Made by a program: the position numbers and the translations under genes. Shown here piece by piece: positions 1 through 13,515 of a stretch of 64,000 nt of DNA. Where the stretch lies: positions 32,319,531 to 32,383,530 of the forward strand of contig NC_135049.1 in the NCBI RefSeq assembly GCF_051014685.1. The letters run 5' to 3'. The number at the start of each line of letters is the position of its first letter. The first letter of the stretch is position 1. The notes below the pieces were generated by a model. The model did no database searches. It had not been told where the DNA came from and saw only the letters and a program-made list of their open reading frames with translations. Source of the stretch: Ptiloglossa arizonensis. Taxonomy: Eukaryota; Arthropoda; Insecta; Hymenoptera; Colletidae.

Positions 1-1411
1 TCGGTATCTGATCGTTTCGATTTCCCTCGAGAAGTTTCTTCCTCTCCTCCACGTCCCCCAAGAGAATCTCCGCCACCGTCTTGCCGGTGAAATTCATCTC
101 TTGCTCCCTGCGCGAGAAAACGACGGCCGACGTTAACGCGAACCAACGTGGACGATCGTGCGCGCGACAATCTTCCACCGGATCGACTTTAGAATACTAG
201 ACCGTGTCGGATCGTCGTTGGAAAATTGTGCAAATTCTCGCGAGATAAATCGTTACGGGATCTACGACGAGCATCTTTCGACTCGGAGGATGCATCTTAC
301 CTGTTGAGGACCTCCGTGACCGTGTTGTCCATGTTTTCGAATTTAGGTAGATCCTGATCGATGACCAAAGTCGACAGTTTCCCGGCCAATGGCGTCTGAC
401 CGTGATTCTTGGGTTTGTAAGGGGTCGCGGCTGGCCCGGTCTTGGCGCGATAGGGGGTTTTGCATCGAGCGTGGATCTTCGTGATCCTCGCCAGTTTCGG
501 TAGATACGTCAACTTGGCGCAATCGGCGAACTTTGTCTTCGGTTCGCCGTTCGTGGCGTAGAGCCCGTTCTTCGCCAGGGGTACCGCGTCGGACTCCATC
601 ACGTCCTCGGGACTGGTCGCCATGGATATCTGTTGGAAGAAATCCGAGACGTGGGACTGTAGATTCGCTCTGGCCTCGTTGACGATGTTCTGTGGCAGCT
701 CGTTGTCGGTCTGGAAGCTCTTCGTACGGGTTTTCATGAACAACGCCGGATCGGTTGGCAACGTCAGAGCCGTGGAGCATTTGCTACCGGCGGGGAAGAA
801 CGTCAACGGGCCGATATCGGTGTCGACTCGCGGGGTGCTTTGATAAAAGCTCTCGGTGACCGATGACTTGTCCGGCTGCTGTGACATCGACTGGCGCTTG
901 TTCGCGCGCAAATTAGGCTTCGTCGCCTGAAAACAAAACGGTCGGGCGCCCGCTTTTTCAATACATTCCGTACAAAGAGTATCGTGTAAAGTAGGGAACG
1001 ACGTGGAAAAGTATTCTCCCGAAGATTAAAACTCGGAGGGAACAATGCCGACGACGGATTCAATTTTTTATTAGTTACGACTCTACTTCGAACTTCTCGA
1101 ACTTTGTTTCTGGGGACATTTCCTGTTTACCTCCCGACACGTTCTTCGTGGATCGAGACGAGGATCGATACCTGAAAATACGTTCTCAGATCGCTGCCGT
1201 GGCTTCTGCATCTCCTCCGGCGTGCCGGCGTCGTTCTCGCCGAGACATTTTCGGCCGTTTGAGCAGGTATATTCCTGGTCTTGGTTCCAGCAGCGGGAGG
1301 CGTGTTGGACAAGTCTCGAAAAGGCCTACGGGGCGCCTTGTTCAAGTTAGGTGGACCGTGAGGCGTCGAGCTGCTCGCTGACAACGATCTCGAGACCGTC
1401 CACTTCAGCAT
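1..1411 (-). CDS. Unrecognised multi-exon protein, 5' part, runs off the left edge
   Basis: Three exons are proposed on the minus strand: 1172-1411 (tentative first coding exon, starting at the ATG at 1411), 301-926, and 107 to beyond position 1. Exon 301-926 has an acceptor ending TTTTCAG just above 926 and a CAACAG/GTAAGA donor at 301/300. The next exon follows a CTCGCGCAG acceptor at 108-109. Phases agree at both junctions (0, then 2) and no stop interrupts the reading. The product is hydrophilic, rich in Ser, Thr, Pro and Lys, with no membrane segment or domain I recognise. It has a basic Pro-rich N-terminus (PRRPFRDLSNTPP) and, past the second junction, an acidic, charged and probably helical stretch (GKTVAEILLGDVEERKKLL). 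The middle exon is clearly coding-like compared with its surroundings. The first exon rests only on phase, an ATG and a donor CAG/GTATCG at 1172/1171, so it could be wrong. I give no function. Confidence 0.6.
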
Positions 1412-4400
1412 CTCTACGGACAGAAAGCACGTTGTAAGCGAAACGTTTCGCGTTACCCTTTTTTCCACCGAAGAGTGGGCTTTTGTAAATTCGAGAGTGA
1501 ACCCGTAATCTAGAAATCATCGACGAGAAGGATCGGTGGGAGAAACGTTGGCTATCCGCGGACGACGATCGACGAGGAATCGGTCTCGTCGAAAAGACGA
1601 TTTTTCCGTTACCGTTTGCGTTTTCTTCCGCGCCGATACACGGAACAATAGCTCCCGTAAGGTGCACGCGACGAAAGAAACAGGAAACTTATCGCGGCAT
1701 CTCGCGTTAAAGGGACACGATCGCAGGAAGAAGGAGGGTGGCGGCCGCCTTCTATCGGGACCCGTATCGAACGTACGGGTCCTCGAAAATACATGTCCGG
1801 TTCTAATTACATAGCGGGCCAAGGGCATTGACAAAAAGGACGAGAAAAAGGAAAGAAATAACAGAGAAGAACGAGAGGAATAACAGAAAGACGGTGACGA
1901 AAACATCGAGGCGCGCACCTGTCGCAGCATACGGGAAACAGCGAAACAGGTGAAACCCGTACACCTGAGTCGGTTTCACCAGTTAACACTTCCCTCGGTC
2001 TAACGAACGCACGAGTCCGCGATTCCTGCGACCAACGAGACACCGTACGCGTAAAATGTTCCCGTTGTTCGTCAGAAACAAACCCGGTCGAACCGAACAA
2101 CCGCGTCGAAGCAACGATGCGAAGAAATTCTCTCGATTCGATCTCAAAAATAGAATTTAATTTCTCTGACCGACCGATTCGAACAGCTTCGTCCGGAAAA
2201 ATGGTTCGTCGTTCTCCCAGAAGATCCCAGACGATACGAGCGAGGTACCTCGACGACGAGAGCTCGTTCCCGCGCGGTCGATCGCCGAAAAATCCCGTTT
2301 TTCCCGCAAAGACGGAAACAGGTACAACGCTGTCAGCAGCCAGTAGCAGCGCCAGCAGGTTTTCACTTTTAACGGTTCCTCAGGGGGGGTGAGCGAGCTG
2401 CATTGTGAAGTAGGTATAAAAATGCATTCATTTGCATACAGGCTGTTACCATGCCGCGCACGCGTTCTTGTCCCGTAACACGCACTTTTTCACGCGCGTT
2501 CACGTACTTTCGATTCCACCTTTAGCCGCGCGCACTCGCGTACGCACCGGCGCGTTTCCGAACACGCGCGCGTACACACACGTAACCGTGGACGTCGGCA
2601 TGTAAAACAGCACGGGCACCTGCCCATATGGTGGAAGCCGTCGTAGCGTGCTTTCCATCTGGTCTTGCAAAGCACGAGAGCTCGGTGTCGAAGCACCGTC
2701 AACGAGACGATCGCTATCTAAGCTTATTTCGCCCCGTCCTTCTTCTTTAACGTATTCTATTCTTTTCGCGACCCTTTCCTACGTCCTCGTACGCTTCCCT
2801 ACGCGCACCACCGAGCCTTGAACAGCTTTCGGCGCCGCTGACAGCGTGAGAACAATTTTACGCGATCTGTAACGAATTACCGAGTTTGCGCAAACGGACC
2901 ACACTTGCAAAACGTCACTCGTCGCGGCTACGTCACACCGAGAAGGGAGAACTCCACGACACGGATTCTCCGGTTCCTCGGAACCGAACACGATGTTTAC
3001 GCGTTCCAAGGTTTTGCGTTGAAAATCCTCCGAGCGCGTGCAACTTGTTTCGATTTTACGATACGTCGACAAGAGGAAATTCTGATTACCGAAAAACGAT
3101 ACATTACGCGACAAGGTTAAACCGGCACTCGGGAAATTAAAAAGATATTCGTCGCTCGACCGGTTGTAAGTTACGTCGAGACGGTAGGTCCGTTAAGTGG
3201 TTCCGAGGTAAGTATTTCACACGATACGTTTTCAAAGATTTCGCGTGTCGGTTGGTCGAGCGTTTAGGAGGGAACCAGTCGCTCGACACGCGGCGTAACC
3301 TTTAAAACGTTTCGAATGTTCGTGTCGGCGAGCAGGACGTCACGGATGACGGATACTCGATTTGCATAACGGCCCGCGATTTTTGTCGCTAGGAATGAGA
3401 TTTCCAGCGTGGCGAAAAAATTATCGACCGAGCCGCACCTGCGATCGCGCGTATCCTTTTCCTTGTTTTACGCTTCGGCGACAATTTCGGTTGAACCGTT
3501 TGCGTACGTTCGCGTAGAACTTGTCGCACATTTTACGGCTCTCCGAAACAACGCTCTATCGAGATATCGAAAAATTTCGGTATCTGGTACTCCGGTTTCG
3601 TCGCCTTTCCGTGGAGATCCGCGATGTATACTTTCGAATCCAATATCTTTGCCGCGAACAAAGGGTTTCCGTAGCAATTTTTCCGAACGTTGAATTTCCG
3701 AAAAATATCCGTGTACCGTGTACGACGTGGTCTCGGATCGCATTGGTAACTTTAGCGATCGGATCGCGGTGGATCGGAGGGACAAACAGTCGAGCCCTCG
3801 ATAAGCACGGCCAAAGAGTTCCCCCGACGCCGTAATTAACGATGGTCGATAAATCTCGTAGGCGCGTTTCGAGAGGGAACCCGGTCCACCTGTGGACGAG
3901 CGTTATCGTTTCGCGTAACGATCTCCGTTGATGGTATCCGGTACCGTGGAGACGTTCTCGTTATGGGAAAACCCGCGTGCGTTACGAAAGGAAGCAAGTG
4001 CACGGAGGGGTTCGAGCCAGAGACGTTAAATCCCACTTTGGATTTACGAGCGTCGCTTTAACGCCATTTAAATGCGGCGCGATCGGTGCTCAAGCTGACC
4101 GCGAACTTTTAATTACCAAGGGGTCCCGCGCGCTCCCCGTAACGTTTATGGAAATACGAATGGAAAATCAACGTTTAAAATTTTCAGCCGACACAAAGTA
4201 CCGGACCCTTCGTACGATGTGTTTACGTTCCGTGGATCGCGCGACAAGTGCAAAACGTTAAATCGTTCCAGTCCCTTTTCTGTTCGCGCGCCCCGAATAC
4301 GACGCGGTCCATATCTGTCGCTTTTATGGCTTGTAAAATATCCGCGCGAGACCGACGAATACACCGATCGTGCTTCGTGTCTCGAACGTAAAAAGGGGGA

Positions 4401-5683
4401 CCGGTCCCCTCGATCGGGTTTAATCCATTTCGGTGCTCCCTTGCGTAGCCGGGTACGCAGACCCCGCGAAGGACAGGAGAGACAGGATCGGGCCAAGGAT
4501 CGAGCCGAGGAAACGAATAAAATGGAGCGACGGTTGAAAATCTTAACACGCTTGCGAGCACGCACCGCCTAGACCCCCTCTTTTCCCGTAATGTATGCTG
4601 CGGAGAGATGTTTTTAACGACTTCGACGCTCCGAGAGGATGAGAATCGACCGAACGTCCTTTCCCCCACTTTCTTATTCCTCGATCGAAACAAGCCAACG
4701 AATACTCGTTTCCGAATCCTTTCGTTCTCTTCGAGACAAATAATGTCCGCGGTACCCTGAACCGGAATCGCGTCAAACTTTTCTTCTCACCCTTGCCCCG
4801 CGATTTATTTCGAAGGGAACCGCTCGGACTGTTTGGTTTCACCGAAAACATCTGTTTAGCGAAACAATACGCTCGTTCGTCCACGGGGATGAAGCCGCTC
4901 GCAAAATTTCTTCGTAATTCGCTTCGAGTACCGTACCTCGGTTGCGCAAATTGTCGTAAACTGTTCCCAACAGTGGTCGGTCAAAGTTGAGTTGGACTCG
5001 TTCGCGAATTCGCGAAGGCGCTAGCTAAAAGGTGAGTCTCGGTCGGGTGCCGGACGAATTTGCCGGTGGCGCGATTCGCGCGATTAATTCGCGTGAAACG
5101 CGCAACGGAGGCACCGCGAAAAACCACCGTCACAATGGGATTATTCACGGTTCGAGGAGAAGAAATAAGAAGCCATTAACGGGCTCGATTTGCCTCCACG
5201 GAGGGGGTTGCTACCCCGACTAACCCCGAAGAAAACAAGAAACGCCGCGAAAGTTTGCACGAGTTTTGGACCGGGCCAGCCCCCTTCCACGCATGAAGGG
5301 AGATCCACGGACGATCCGCATCGTTCTTGCGAATTGAATCGTGCAACGCGCGATCGTTCCAAAGGAACCGTCGAAAAAAATCAAAGAAGAATCGTTGCGG
5401 AAAGAGAGAGCAGGTGATCGCGAGCTTTTGTACTTTTCCGCTTCGATGAAACTACAATGGAAGATCTACCGACCGCTTTTACGGAGATCTCGGCCCGCGA
5501 TTCGATACCACCGCGAGTCGTCGGAGCTTTCTTCGATGTTGCGCGAGCAACGTTCGCGTCTAACGAATCCGAGCCAGTCGCGGACGAACTCACGTTCTCG
5601 AGAGAGACGAGAGAAGAGCCGAGTTTCCTGGACGACGGAGACCTTCGTGACCTCGCGATGCGAGAGAGAGACAGAGAGGAAAA

Positions 5684-5720
5684 GGAGGAGGAGGAGGAGG
5701 AGGAGGAGGAGGAGGAGGAG
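5684..5720 (+). repeat. (GGA)n microsatellite
   Basis: About twelve uninterrupted GGA units, preceded by a GA-rich run. It makes poly-Glu, poly-Arg or poly-Ser in the different frames, which explains the long false open frames here. Confidence 0.9.
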
Positions 5721-7369
5721 CGTCGAGGGGGGAGGGCAGGTGAGCACTTCGTACTTAATCCCTTTTGAAAACGTCGTGGCAAACACACGCCCGTTAAGGC
5801 TACACGCACGAAGAAGTATACGGGCTTGTGTACGGACCACGAGCGGTCTCTAAAAATAGTCTATTCATCGTGGCGAAACCCCTCACCCCTCGTTCTCGGT
5901 TCTTCGGGGTTCCTTCCGCGCCCGCTCTCCTCTCGGTTCTGATTTATATTGGATTGACCCCGGGCACACCTTTCGTTGGGTGGCGTTTCTCTCGAAATCG
6001 GTTCCGTGTCTCGTCGAGTACGACGAGCCAGCCGTAGGGGCGAGAAACGAGCAAGGCGAGTCCGTAGCCCGAACGAGGGAGCGAAAAGGTGAAACCGGCC
6101 GCGGAGGGGATGGGATTTCACAAGAGAGCCGGTCGGGGACAATCAAACGCGCATTCAACGCCGGTCTTGCGCTCGGTTTTCGGCGATAGAGCGAGACGGA
6201 GGGACCGAGACCCGGAGGAAGGAGAATCGGGAGCAGGGACAGGAAGCTACCGAGAGGAAACGCGTCCCGAAGACAGACTTCGAGTCCGCGTTATTTGGAG
6301 CACACCTGTCCCCCGGTTCAACCTCTCCCTTCTGCTTCGTATTCCCATGGCGCGGCCTCCCCTCGAGAACCGCGATCGCAACCGATGATTCTCGTCTCTC
6401 GTCGCAGAATGCGCGGAATCTACCTCTTCGACGGGGGTGAAGAAAACTCGAGACATTGTTCGCGCGGGTAACCATCACCTTTCGTTACCCGTGGAATCGT
6501 GAAAACTCGTTCGATAAGTTTTTTCCATTGCGAAAGAATACAACGACACTTCGACTTCGAACGACTGTAAATACACGAACGAGTCGACAGATGTACACGG
6601 AACTTCACCCTTGTTCATCGAACGGTAGTACCATTTCTCGAAAAATAAAACGACGTACCTGATAGCTCCGTTTCTTATCGAACGACGAAACTTATCGAGC
6701 AAACTATTGGTCGCAAACAAGAAAGCGGAAAGTATTACCTCGAGATCTCCCGAACCCCTCGTCCGTCCAGACTGCGGAAGAAACACTCGGTTGTTCGTAC
6801 AAGTACCGAGACGACGCGACCACGGTCGATGCGCGTATTTAAAAGACAATTGCGTCTACCGCGCGGCGCGACCCTCTCCGAACCGTGTCCAGGGTGTTCG
6901 CGTACCGGAGAGGATCTCGATCTTCGCGAGACTGTGTCCGAGTTCTCGTATCCCTTTCACCTTGCAGTCGGGGAATCGGTTGAAACGAAACGAGTCCTCG
7001 ACGACGAAGAATCGAAACGCAAACGACCGACAAAGGGGAATGGAATGCGCTCGAACGAAGGCCGATTGAAATTAAACTGGAAATTTGCAAATTGCAAAGG
7101 AAGTCGAGGGCACGTTTTACCCTTTCCCGACGGGCCGGGGCAGGGTGCGGACATTCAGGACGCGCCTCGAAAATAAGACAGGAACAATGGAGCGAAACGA
7201 GTCCTGGCGAACAAACGCCCGGCCATTTAAACGAAGGGATCCCCGAGAAAAGGTTCCACGAGCTGGACCCACGGGGTCCTTCGAACTTCGACAGGAAAGT
7301 TTGTATAGGACCCACGGACTAGCCTTTGCTCGGCTCCTTCGTTACGAGTCCCTTTCAGTATATAGTATA

Positions 7370-7396
7370 TTTTTTTTTTCTTCTTCTTCTTCTTCC
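7370..7396 (+). repeat. Poly-T / (TTC)n tract
   Basis: A run of T followed by about five TTC units and then C/T-rich sequence: a pyrimidine-rich low-complexity tract. Confidence 0.85.
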
Positions 7397-10300
7397 CCTC
7401 CCCTCTTCGTCTTATCCGTTTCCCTTTCGACCTTCTTTCTCGATTCTCTCCTTCGTTTACCCTTCATTGACAGATGTACCGGTAGAGAGCCACGCGCGCT
7501 CACCTTCCCTTTTTCTTTCCACGGCTCGTTCGTCGTCGTTTTACCACGCCGCGAATACAATTAGACGAGCTTCTAACATCACTTTCGAGAGAGCACTTGC
7601 CTTTTGTTCGGCGCAACGATCGAAATTCTCGGCCACGGTCGTCCACCGGCAGCCCCGACCCTTCCCTTCTCGCGTTTTTATTCGCGAACGATGGCCACTC
7701 GACGCGTCGTCGAGTCGCGACGTCCTTTTCAATTCGAACCAGTCCCTTCTTTGCGATGGTCCTCCGACGGACCTTGCGAATTCGCACGGTTTTCGCGCCC
7801 CTTCCCCCGTCTCGATTCTGGTTTAAATTCGTGGTCGTTTTTTTTTTTTTCTTTCGTTAACGGAACTTATCCACCCACCTGTGTTCGTACAACGTATCGA
7901 AAATCGAGGTAATAAAAAGCCACACGGAGGAGGGCCGTTTTCCCCCGTTTGGAACTTTCCTTTTGTACGTACACGACAAACACCTCGATGCATCGAAGCC
8001 CATTGTCGAACGGGGTGAAAATCGATTCGTGGGCACGGCAGAGGCGTTTCGCTCGTTTCTCTTCGGCACGATACAGACGTTTGATCGATCGAGGAGAGAT
8101 AAATGAATACGCGGAGAACCCCGACGATGATTGAGACGCAAAGGTTTCGCGCGATCGGAAACGACAATAATCGACAAACGCTAAAGAATGCCCAGCGATT
8201 CGAGGCATTGATAATTCGAAGCTGACCGATAGCCGCGCGGTTCCCGAAGTGCCTTCGATCGATTTCGAGGTGGACGATCGGCTCGAATACCAATGCTCAA
8301 GGAAAGGGACGTTACCGTCAGGGGTTGCAGAAAACACGAAAAACGCGCGAAGGTCGAGCTTTGGATCGTTTCCTATCGTTTTTAAATTTCCAATCGAATC
8401 GAGTCTCGAGTTGCAGATCGAACGCATCGGGGAATCGATCTTCGACGCGAAAATTCTCCGATCGTGGACGATCACCGAAACACCGAAAAAATCGATTCGG
8501 TCGCGTTGGTCGTAAAAAGTAAGCAAACCGTTCGAACGAAAACGTCGAGCTCGGTTCGAAGCGGAGGACCGCTTCTCCGAAGGATCCCGAACCGGTATGT
8601 AGGAGGAGAGGAGAGCTACTCACTGCGTGTCCTTGAGGGTGAACGGGACTCGGCTGGTACATCCAAAATATCAGCACCGGTTATCAGTCACTATTTCGTT
8701 CACAGGTTTCGACGTCGAGGCACATAATCCGCGATACGCGAGCACACCGGGCGAACAACCGAGCAATTCGCGATGGAACGCAACGAAAGGTGCGGCAACC
8801 ACGGCGCGGAGAGGTGTCGGAACGTGGCACTTCAACGGCTGGCTCTCTACTGACGTGGTGGGGTGTGTACCGTGGGCCTTATGTAGGAAAGGGTCCCTAG
8901 GTGAGGCTACGAAACAGGAGAGACCGGCTCTCCGTTGCTCTATACTGTCTGTACTATACCTGTATCCCCACTCCGCGAACCCGGTGACCTGACCACGCCA
9001 GCCACTCCACTCGCCCCAGGTGGACGCTCGACGGTCCGCGACTCGAAGGTGCTTGGTGGGTGTTTCAGGATTGCGGACGATCGGAATGTTAGGTACCGAT
9101 AACGGGACGCCACCGGAGATCCACGCGATAGGGTCTTTGTTCGTTCTCGATGTCGCGTCTCGCCAAAATATTTCGGATTCTCGTCGTCCGCGGCAATTTT
9201 CACCACCGCGAACGCTCGTTGTTCCTCGAGATTTCGTTATCCGCGCGGTAACAAAGACTCGACGATTGGCGATTCGTCGATTCTATCTCTGCGGAATCAC
9301 GGCGCGTGATCGCGATCTCGAACGAGCGCGTCGCGCGTTCCATGGAACGCAACGATCGAAACGGTCCAGTTTTCCAGCCGGTATCGGGATCCGAACGTTG
9401 CCAGAGGATCCGGGCAGAAAATTCCGCGCACGTTTCAGTCGCCGACTGGTCGATGTGGATCTTAACTCGTGCAAGAGAAAGTCCGTATACCGAGAGGGGC
9501 CTTGCCAACTGCCTACGTAGTCGATCAGGGTCTGTTTACAAAGTTACATCGAACCCACATCGGACCGGAAGGTCTCTCGCGCGATTTCTAATCTCACGGT
9601 TGTTTTCTTTACAAGAGACCTCAAAGGTTCGAATCCCTCGACGTCCAGGTAGACCGTACATCTTTCTCTGTTCCGTCCCACCGCGCCGTAAGCCTCCTAC
9701 GGTCAGGCTGGCCGATTCCGAGGCGTACCGCAAATGTTCCGCGTTCACGCGACCACCTAACGCTCCTTCGAAAGGAATCCGCCGCGGAAACGAACATTAT
9801 TACTCGATGAACAAGAGCGAGCTGTAACCGGCGCTATATCGTTCGGCCCTTGCATACCGTAAGATGCCCAACCGCGAAGGTAACGAGAGAAGACGAATAC
9901 GCGGTTAACTCGAGCGATCTTTCGCGAGCACGCGACAATCTTCCGGTCGTTGCTTCCGAAAAGAAGTAACCGCGTCCTTCGGTCTCGAATGGGTCTCGAC
10001 GCAAAGACTGGATTCTTTTGTGCACTCCCCCGCACGCGCCAAGAAAGGACTCGGGCCCGCTCCATTCTCTCTCCTCTACCCGCTCGGAACGCACACGCGC
10101 ACGGTCCAATTACTCGGCTCGATTCGAGTTATTCTTCGCGACGGTGTTCCTCGATTCTCGAGCCTCTCGACGGATCCGTTCGGCGTCCTTGCGACAGCTG
10201 CCGGTGTCTTCTCCCGACGATCGATATTCGCGAAACAATTTTTTTCCGCCGGAGGCCACCGAGGACCGACTCTCTCTCGGTAACACCGATCGCGTTATCG

Positions 10301-11635
10301 TCTTCGCTACGCTCCATTGTTCCCTTCGAAGCCGATACGAACGAATCGAATACAAGAACGAAAGAGAAAGGAGAACGTGTTTCATCGGTGGTTCGAAGAC
10401 GGACGAACGCGGGATCGTACCGCGTCGACTCCCTACCGTAAGCACTTGAAGCGAAAACCATAGTTTTTATCAATGTCGTAACGGAGAAGGTAGTCGAAGA
10501 GCGGTGGGGAGGGCCTCGCGCGGCAAATACATTTGGCGCGGACCTAGAAAGAAGGCACCATCGTTTGCGACATTGCGATGTTTTCTCTGTTATTAGAACT
10601 CGGTAGGAAAATATCGGGAAGCGGCATATGCCGGGTCAGAAGTGTTTTGTTTGACTTTTCACGTTCTCGAGGTGGAGGGCGGAGGGCGGATCCCGTCTGA
10701 ACCGGTCGAGTATTTTTCTTCCACGAGTCCGAGAGCTCGAAAGTCGGAGGGTTCGCGAGGAAGTCGCGGACGCGGAGCACAAAAGTCGAGGAACGTTCGA
10801 ACGAAGCTGGAACCGTTTCACGGTTTCGTAGATGCGGGACAGCTGCGTTCGTAGGCGCTCGCACACGAGATCGCGCGAGAAAGAACGTACATATATCGAG
10901 CAGGGATCCTTGTCCCGGGTTGAATGGAGCGGTTTCGTTATTACTGGCGGATTTCGATGGGAACACAAGGCCCCGCATGTCCTCGGTCATAATTAGAGTC
11001 GGCCCGTGTTTCGCGCGTTCTTAAACGCAACCGCGTACCCGCACCGAAACCCACCCCGAACAAAGAAATCCAAGACAAGGGAACTCTTGACTCGTAATTA
11101 AAACCCGAGTCAATGGCTCCGCGCGAGAAACGGACGAGAAGCGCGATGAACCGAGTTAGAATAATGGGCGTCGTTCTCTCTGCGGCTTAATCGACAAACG
11201 AGGCGGACCTTTCCTTTTAAAAAATCACCAACCCCGGAATTTCGTCCAGCTTCCCCCGTCGATCGATCGTTAAACAACGGTTAATAACCGAAAAACGTCA
11301 CGCGAGTAGCTCCGATTTCGCGCTACGTCCAACGACTCATTCGTTGCTGTCGTTCGACGCTGGAAAAAGGGGGAACGGAGTCTCCTTTCCCGCGTTAATG
11401 TTTTTTTCGCGTTCCCGCTCGACGATGCGCCGCCGTCGATGGCAAAGGAAAAAACCGCAAAAAGGGCACACGTACCGACGAATCGCCCCAGTTTTCCTCG
11501 AGTTTTTCCGAAACGGGAACGGGGAGGGTGCGTTCGCCAAATTAGAGCGGAATTCGATTGTTCGGAGTCACGCGGCTGGAAACGTTTCGACGAGATTTTT
11601 TTCAAGAGCGAGCCACTACCGGGGAAGGGAGATCC

Positions 11636-11660
11636 TCGCTCGCTCGCTCGCTCGCTCGCT
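11636..11660 (+). repeat. (CGCT)n tetranucleotide repeat
   Basis: Six consecutive CGCT units, a simple tetranucleotide microsatellite. Confidence 0.9.
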
Positions 11661-13090
11661 CTCACCCTGAGCGTTTTTCGTCTCTCGTACTCGCTCCGTC
11701 GTTGGACAGAAGCTCTTCGTAATTCGTGCTTCTCCAGTTCCCACGTCCGTCACGCGCCGACCGAGACGCGCATTGTCGCGCGACATCTTTGCAAAATACC
11801 TTCTTGTTTGCCTCTCTCGTTAATGAAACAGTCTCCCGGTGGATCGACGAGGGATTCAGGTATCCGTGGAGTTTATTCTCCGAGAGAGACCGATCCGAGC
11901 CACCCCTGTCATAGTCGAACAGTTTTGATCGACACCTATACAAGAAATTTCCTTCTCCATAAAACGCGCATAAATTCTCGAATCGTTCGATTTACGATGC
12001 CGTGCGAGCAACACCAACGATCCGATCTCTTTCTCGGTTTCCCGTATCGCCCTCGTTCGAACGTAGCTCGTGTACGCGCCGGTGACGAATCGAAACGTAC
12101 GTTTAGAAAACGGTGGCCGCGATATATCTGAATCGCCTAAGCGCCTAGGGAAAATCACGAATAATTAATAACGCAGCTGCGAGTATAACGAACACGCGAG
12201 CAACGTAACGCGAGAAAAAGGGCAGCTGCCGCTGAAGAATTATTACCGCGCACGATGATTGTTCCTATCGCTGGACGAGGGGCTCGGTTTCTCGTTTTCT
12301 TTCCAATAATGAAGAAAAAACATCGTCGGGTGATTCTCGAATAAATTCACGAACGGAGTCGTTGTCTTTTTTTTTCTTTTTCTCGCGGCGACAAAGGCAC
12401 GCGGAGAAACGTTTAATCGCGTTCGTAGTCGCGACGAGGCGGTGAACGGAAATCGCGCTCGCGTCGCGTGGGAGCCGCGAACGATTGAAAATTTATAGCG
12501 ATAACGACACGACGGATGACGAGGAAACTCCACGGTACGGAACGAACCGGCGATAAGCGTACGTCGAGCGCGTAAACGGTCGCTCGTCCGACTGACGGAC
12601 AGCCGAGATAAAGTCAAACGTTCACCGTAACAATAATTACGTCTACGTTGAGAGAAGAACGCCGAGATATCGTGAAACGAGGCGCGCGACGCCAAAGAAG
12701 AATATAAACACGTCACGATGACAAGGGAATCGGGGGAAAAAAGGGCGCGGAGGTACTTGTTAGAAGCACGTACCAGAAGCCTCGGGCTCCTTCCCCTCGT
12801 CGGTCTAATCGGCCATTGTCGCGTTATTTCTAAGCCGTTAAGCCGGCCCGATTCTTTCTTCCGAAAGGCGGCCACCTTCTCGTCCCACCGTGACTCTTTT
12901 TTTATCCCGTCGCCACTGGATTCTCTCCATTCTAGACTCGGATGTCTTCGTACATCCGCGACCAACCGTGCAAAAAATATGATCTTGCTCACCGATTGTC
13001 CCTCTGTTCGACGAACCGGCGACAAAGATCGGGAGGTAATCGCGAATTTATTTCGTTGTCCTCGTAGCTTTTCCCTCCGAAACCACGACG

Positions 13091-13515
13091 CGCGGGTATC
13101 GAACTAACGAGTAACTCTGCGAGACAAAAATATTTGAGGCGCGAGAACGGCCCCTACCCACGGTACGTTAAATTACGAGGCAAATTGAGTTCGATCGTTG
13201 GAACACCGTACTCGACCGTAACCGGGAATGCGAACGATCGAGCAGAAACGTACCGTGTCTGACGCTATATGTGCGTCGTGTCGTGCGAAAATACGTGCCC
13301 GCTCTTCGATCGGGCGAGTCGACGAAGATCGAGAGGTATCGCAACTATCGAGTAAATTTTTCAGAGAACGATATTCGAGGCGCGACAACGGACACCCGTA
13401 ACGTTACATTACGGGGCAAATTGGTTTCGATCGTTGGAACATTGTGCTCAACCGTGACACGGAATGCGAACCGCCGAGCAGAAACGCGTGTCCTGGCGGT
13501 AACGCGAGCCGATAT
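13091..13515 (+). repeat. Diverged direct duplication, period about 241 bp
   Basis: Two copies of roughly 180 bp start near 13091 and 13331. Blocks shared in the same order include GGTATCG...CGAGTAA, GAGGCGCGA.AACGG, ACG.GGCAAATTG, TTTCGATCGTTGGAACA or TTCGATCGTTGGAACA, GGAATGCGAAC and CGAGCAGAAACG. The repeated GAGG anchor is at 13136 and 13377, which gives the period. The copies have diverged by substitutions and small indels and are not coding in any consistent frame. Confidence 0.75.

Noticed and set aside
5341..5853. Open frame with a poly-Arg run
   Set aside because: Created by the (GGA)n microsatellite and reading through low-complexity DNA.
9626..9636. GGTTCGAATCC, a perfect tRNA B-box sequence
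   Set aside because: No A box at the right distance and no cloverleaf arms can be drawn around it, so I do not call a tRNA.
12243..13025. Long open frame (260 codons, minus strand)
   Set aside because: Arg/Ser-rich translation without domains, overlapping equally open frames on the other strand; typical of CpG-rich non-coding DNA.
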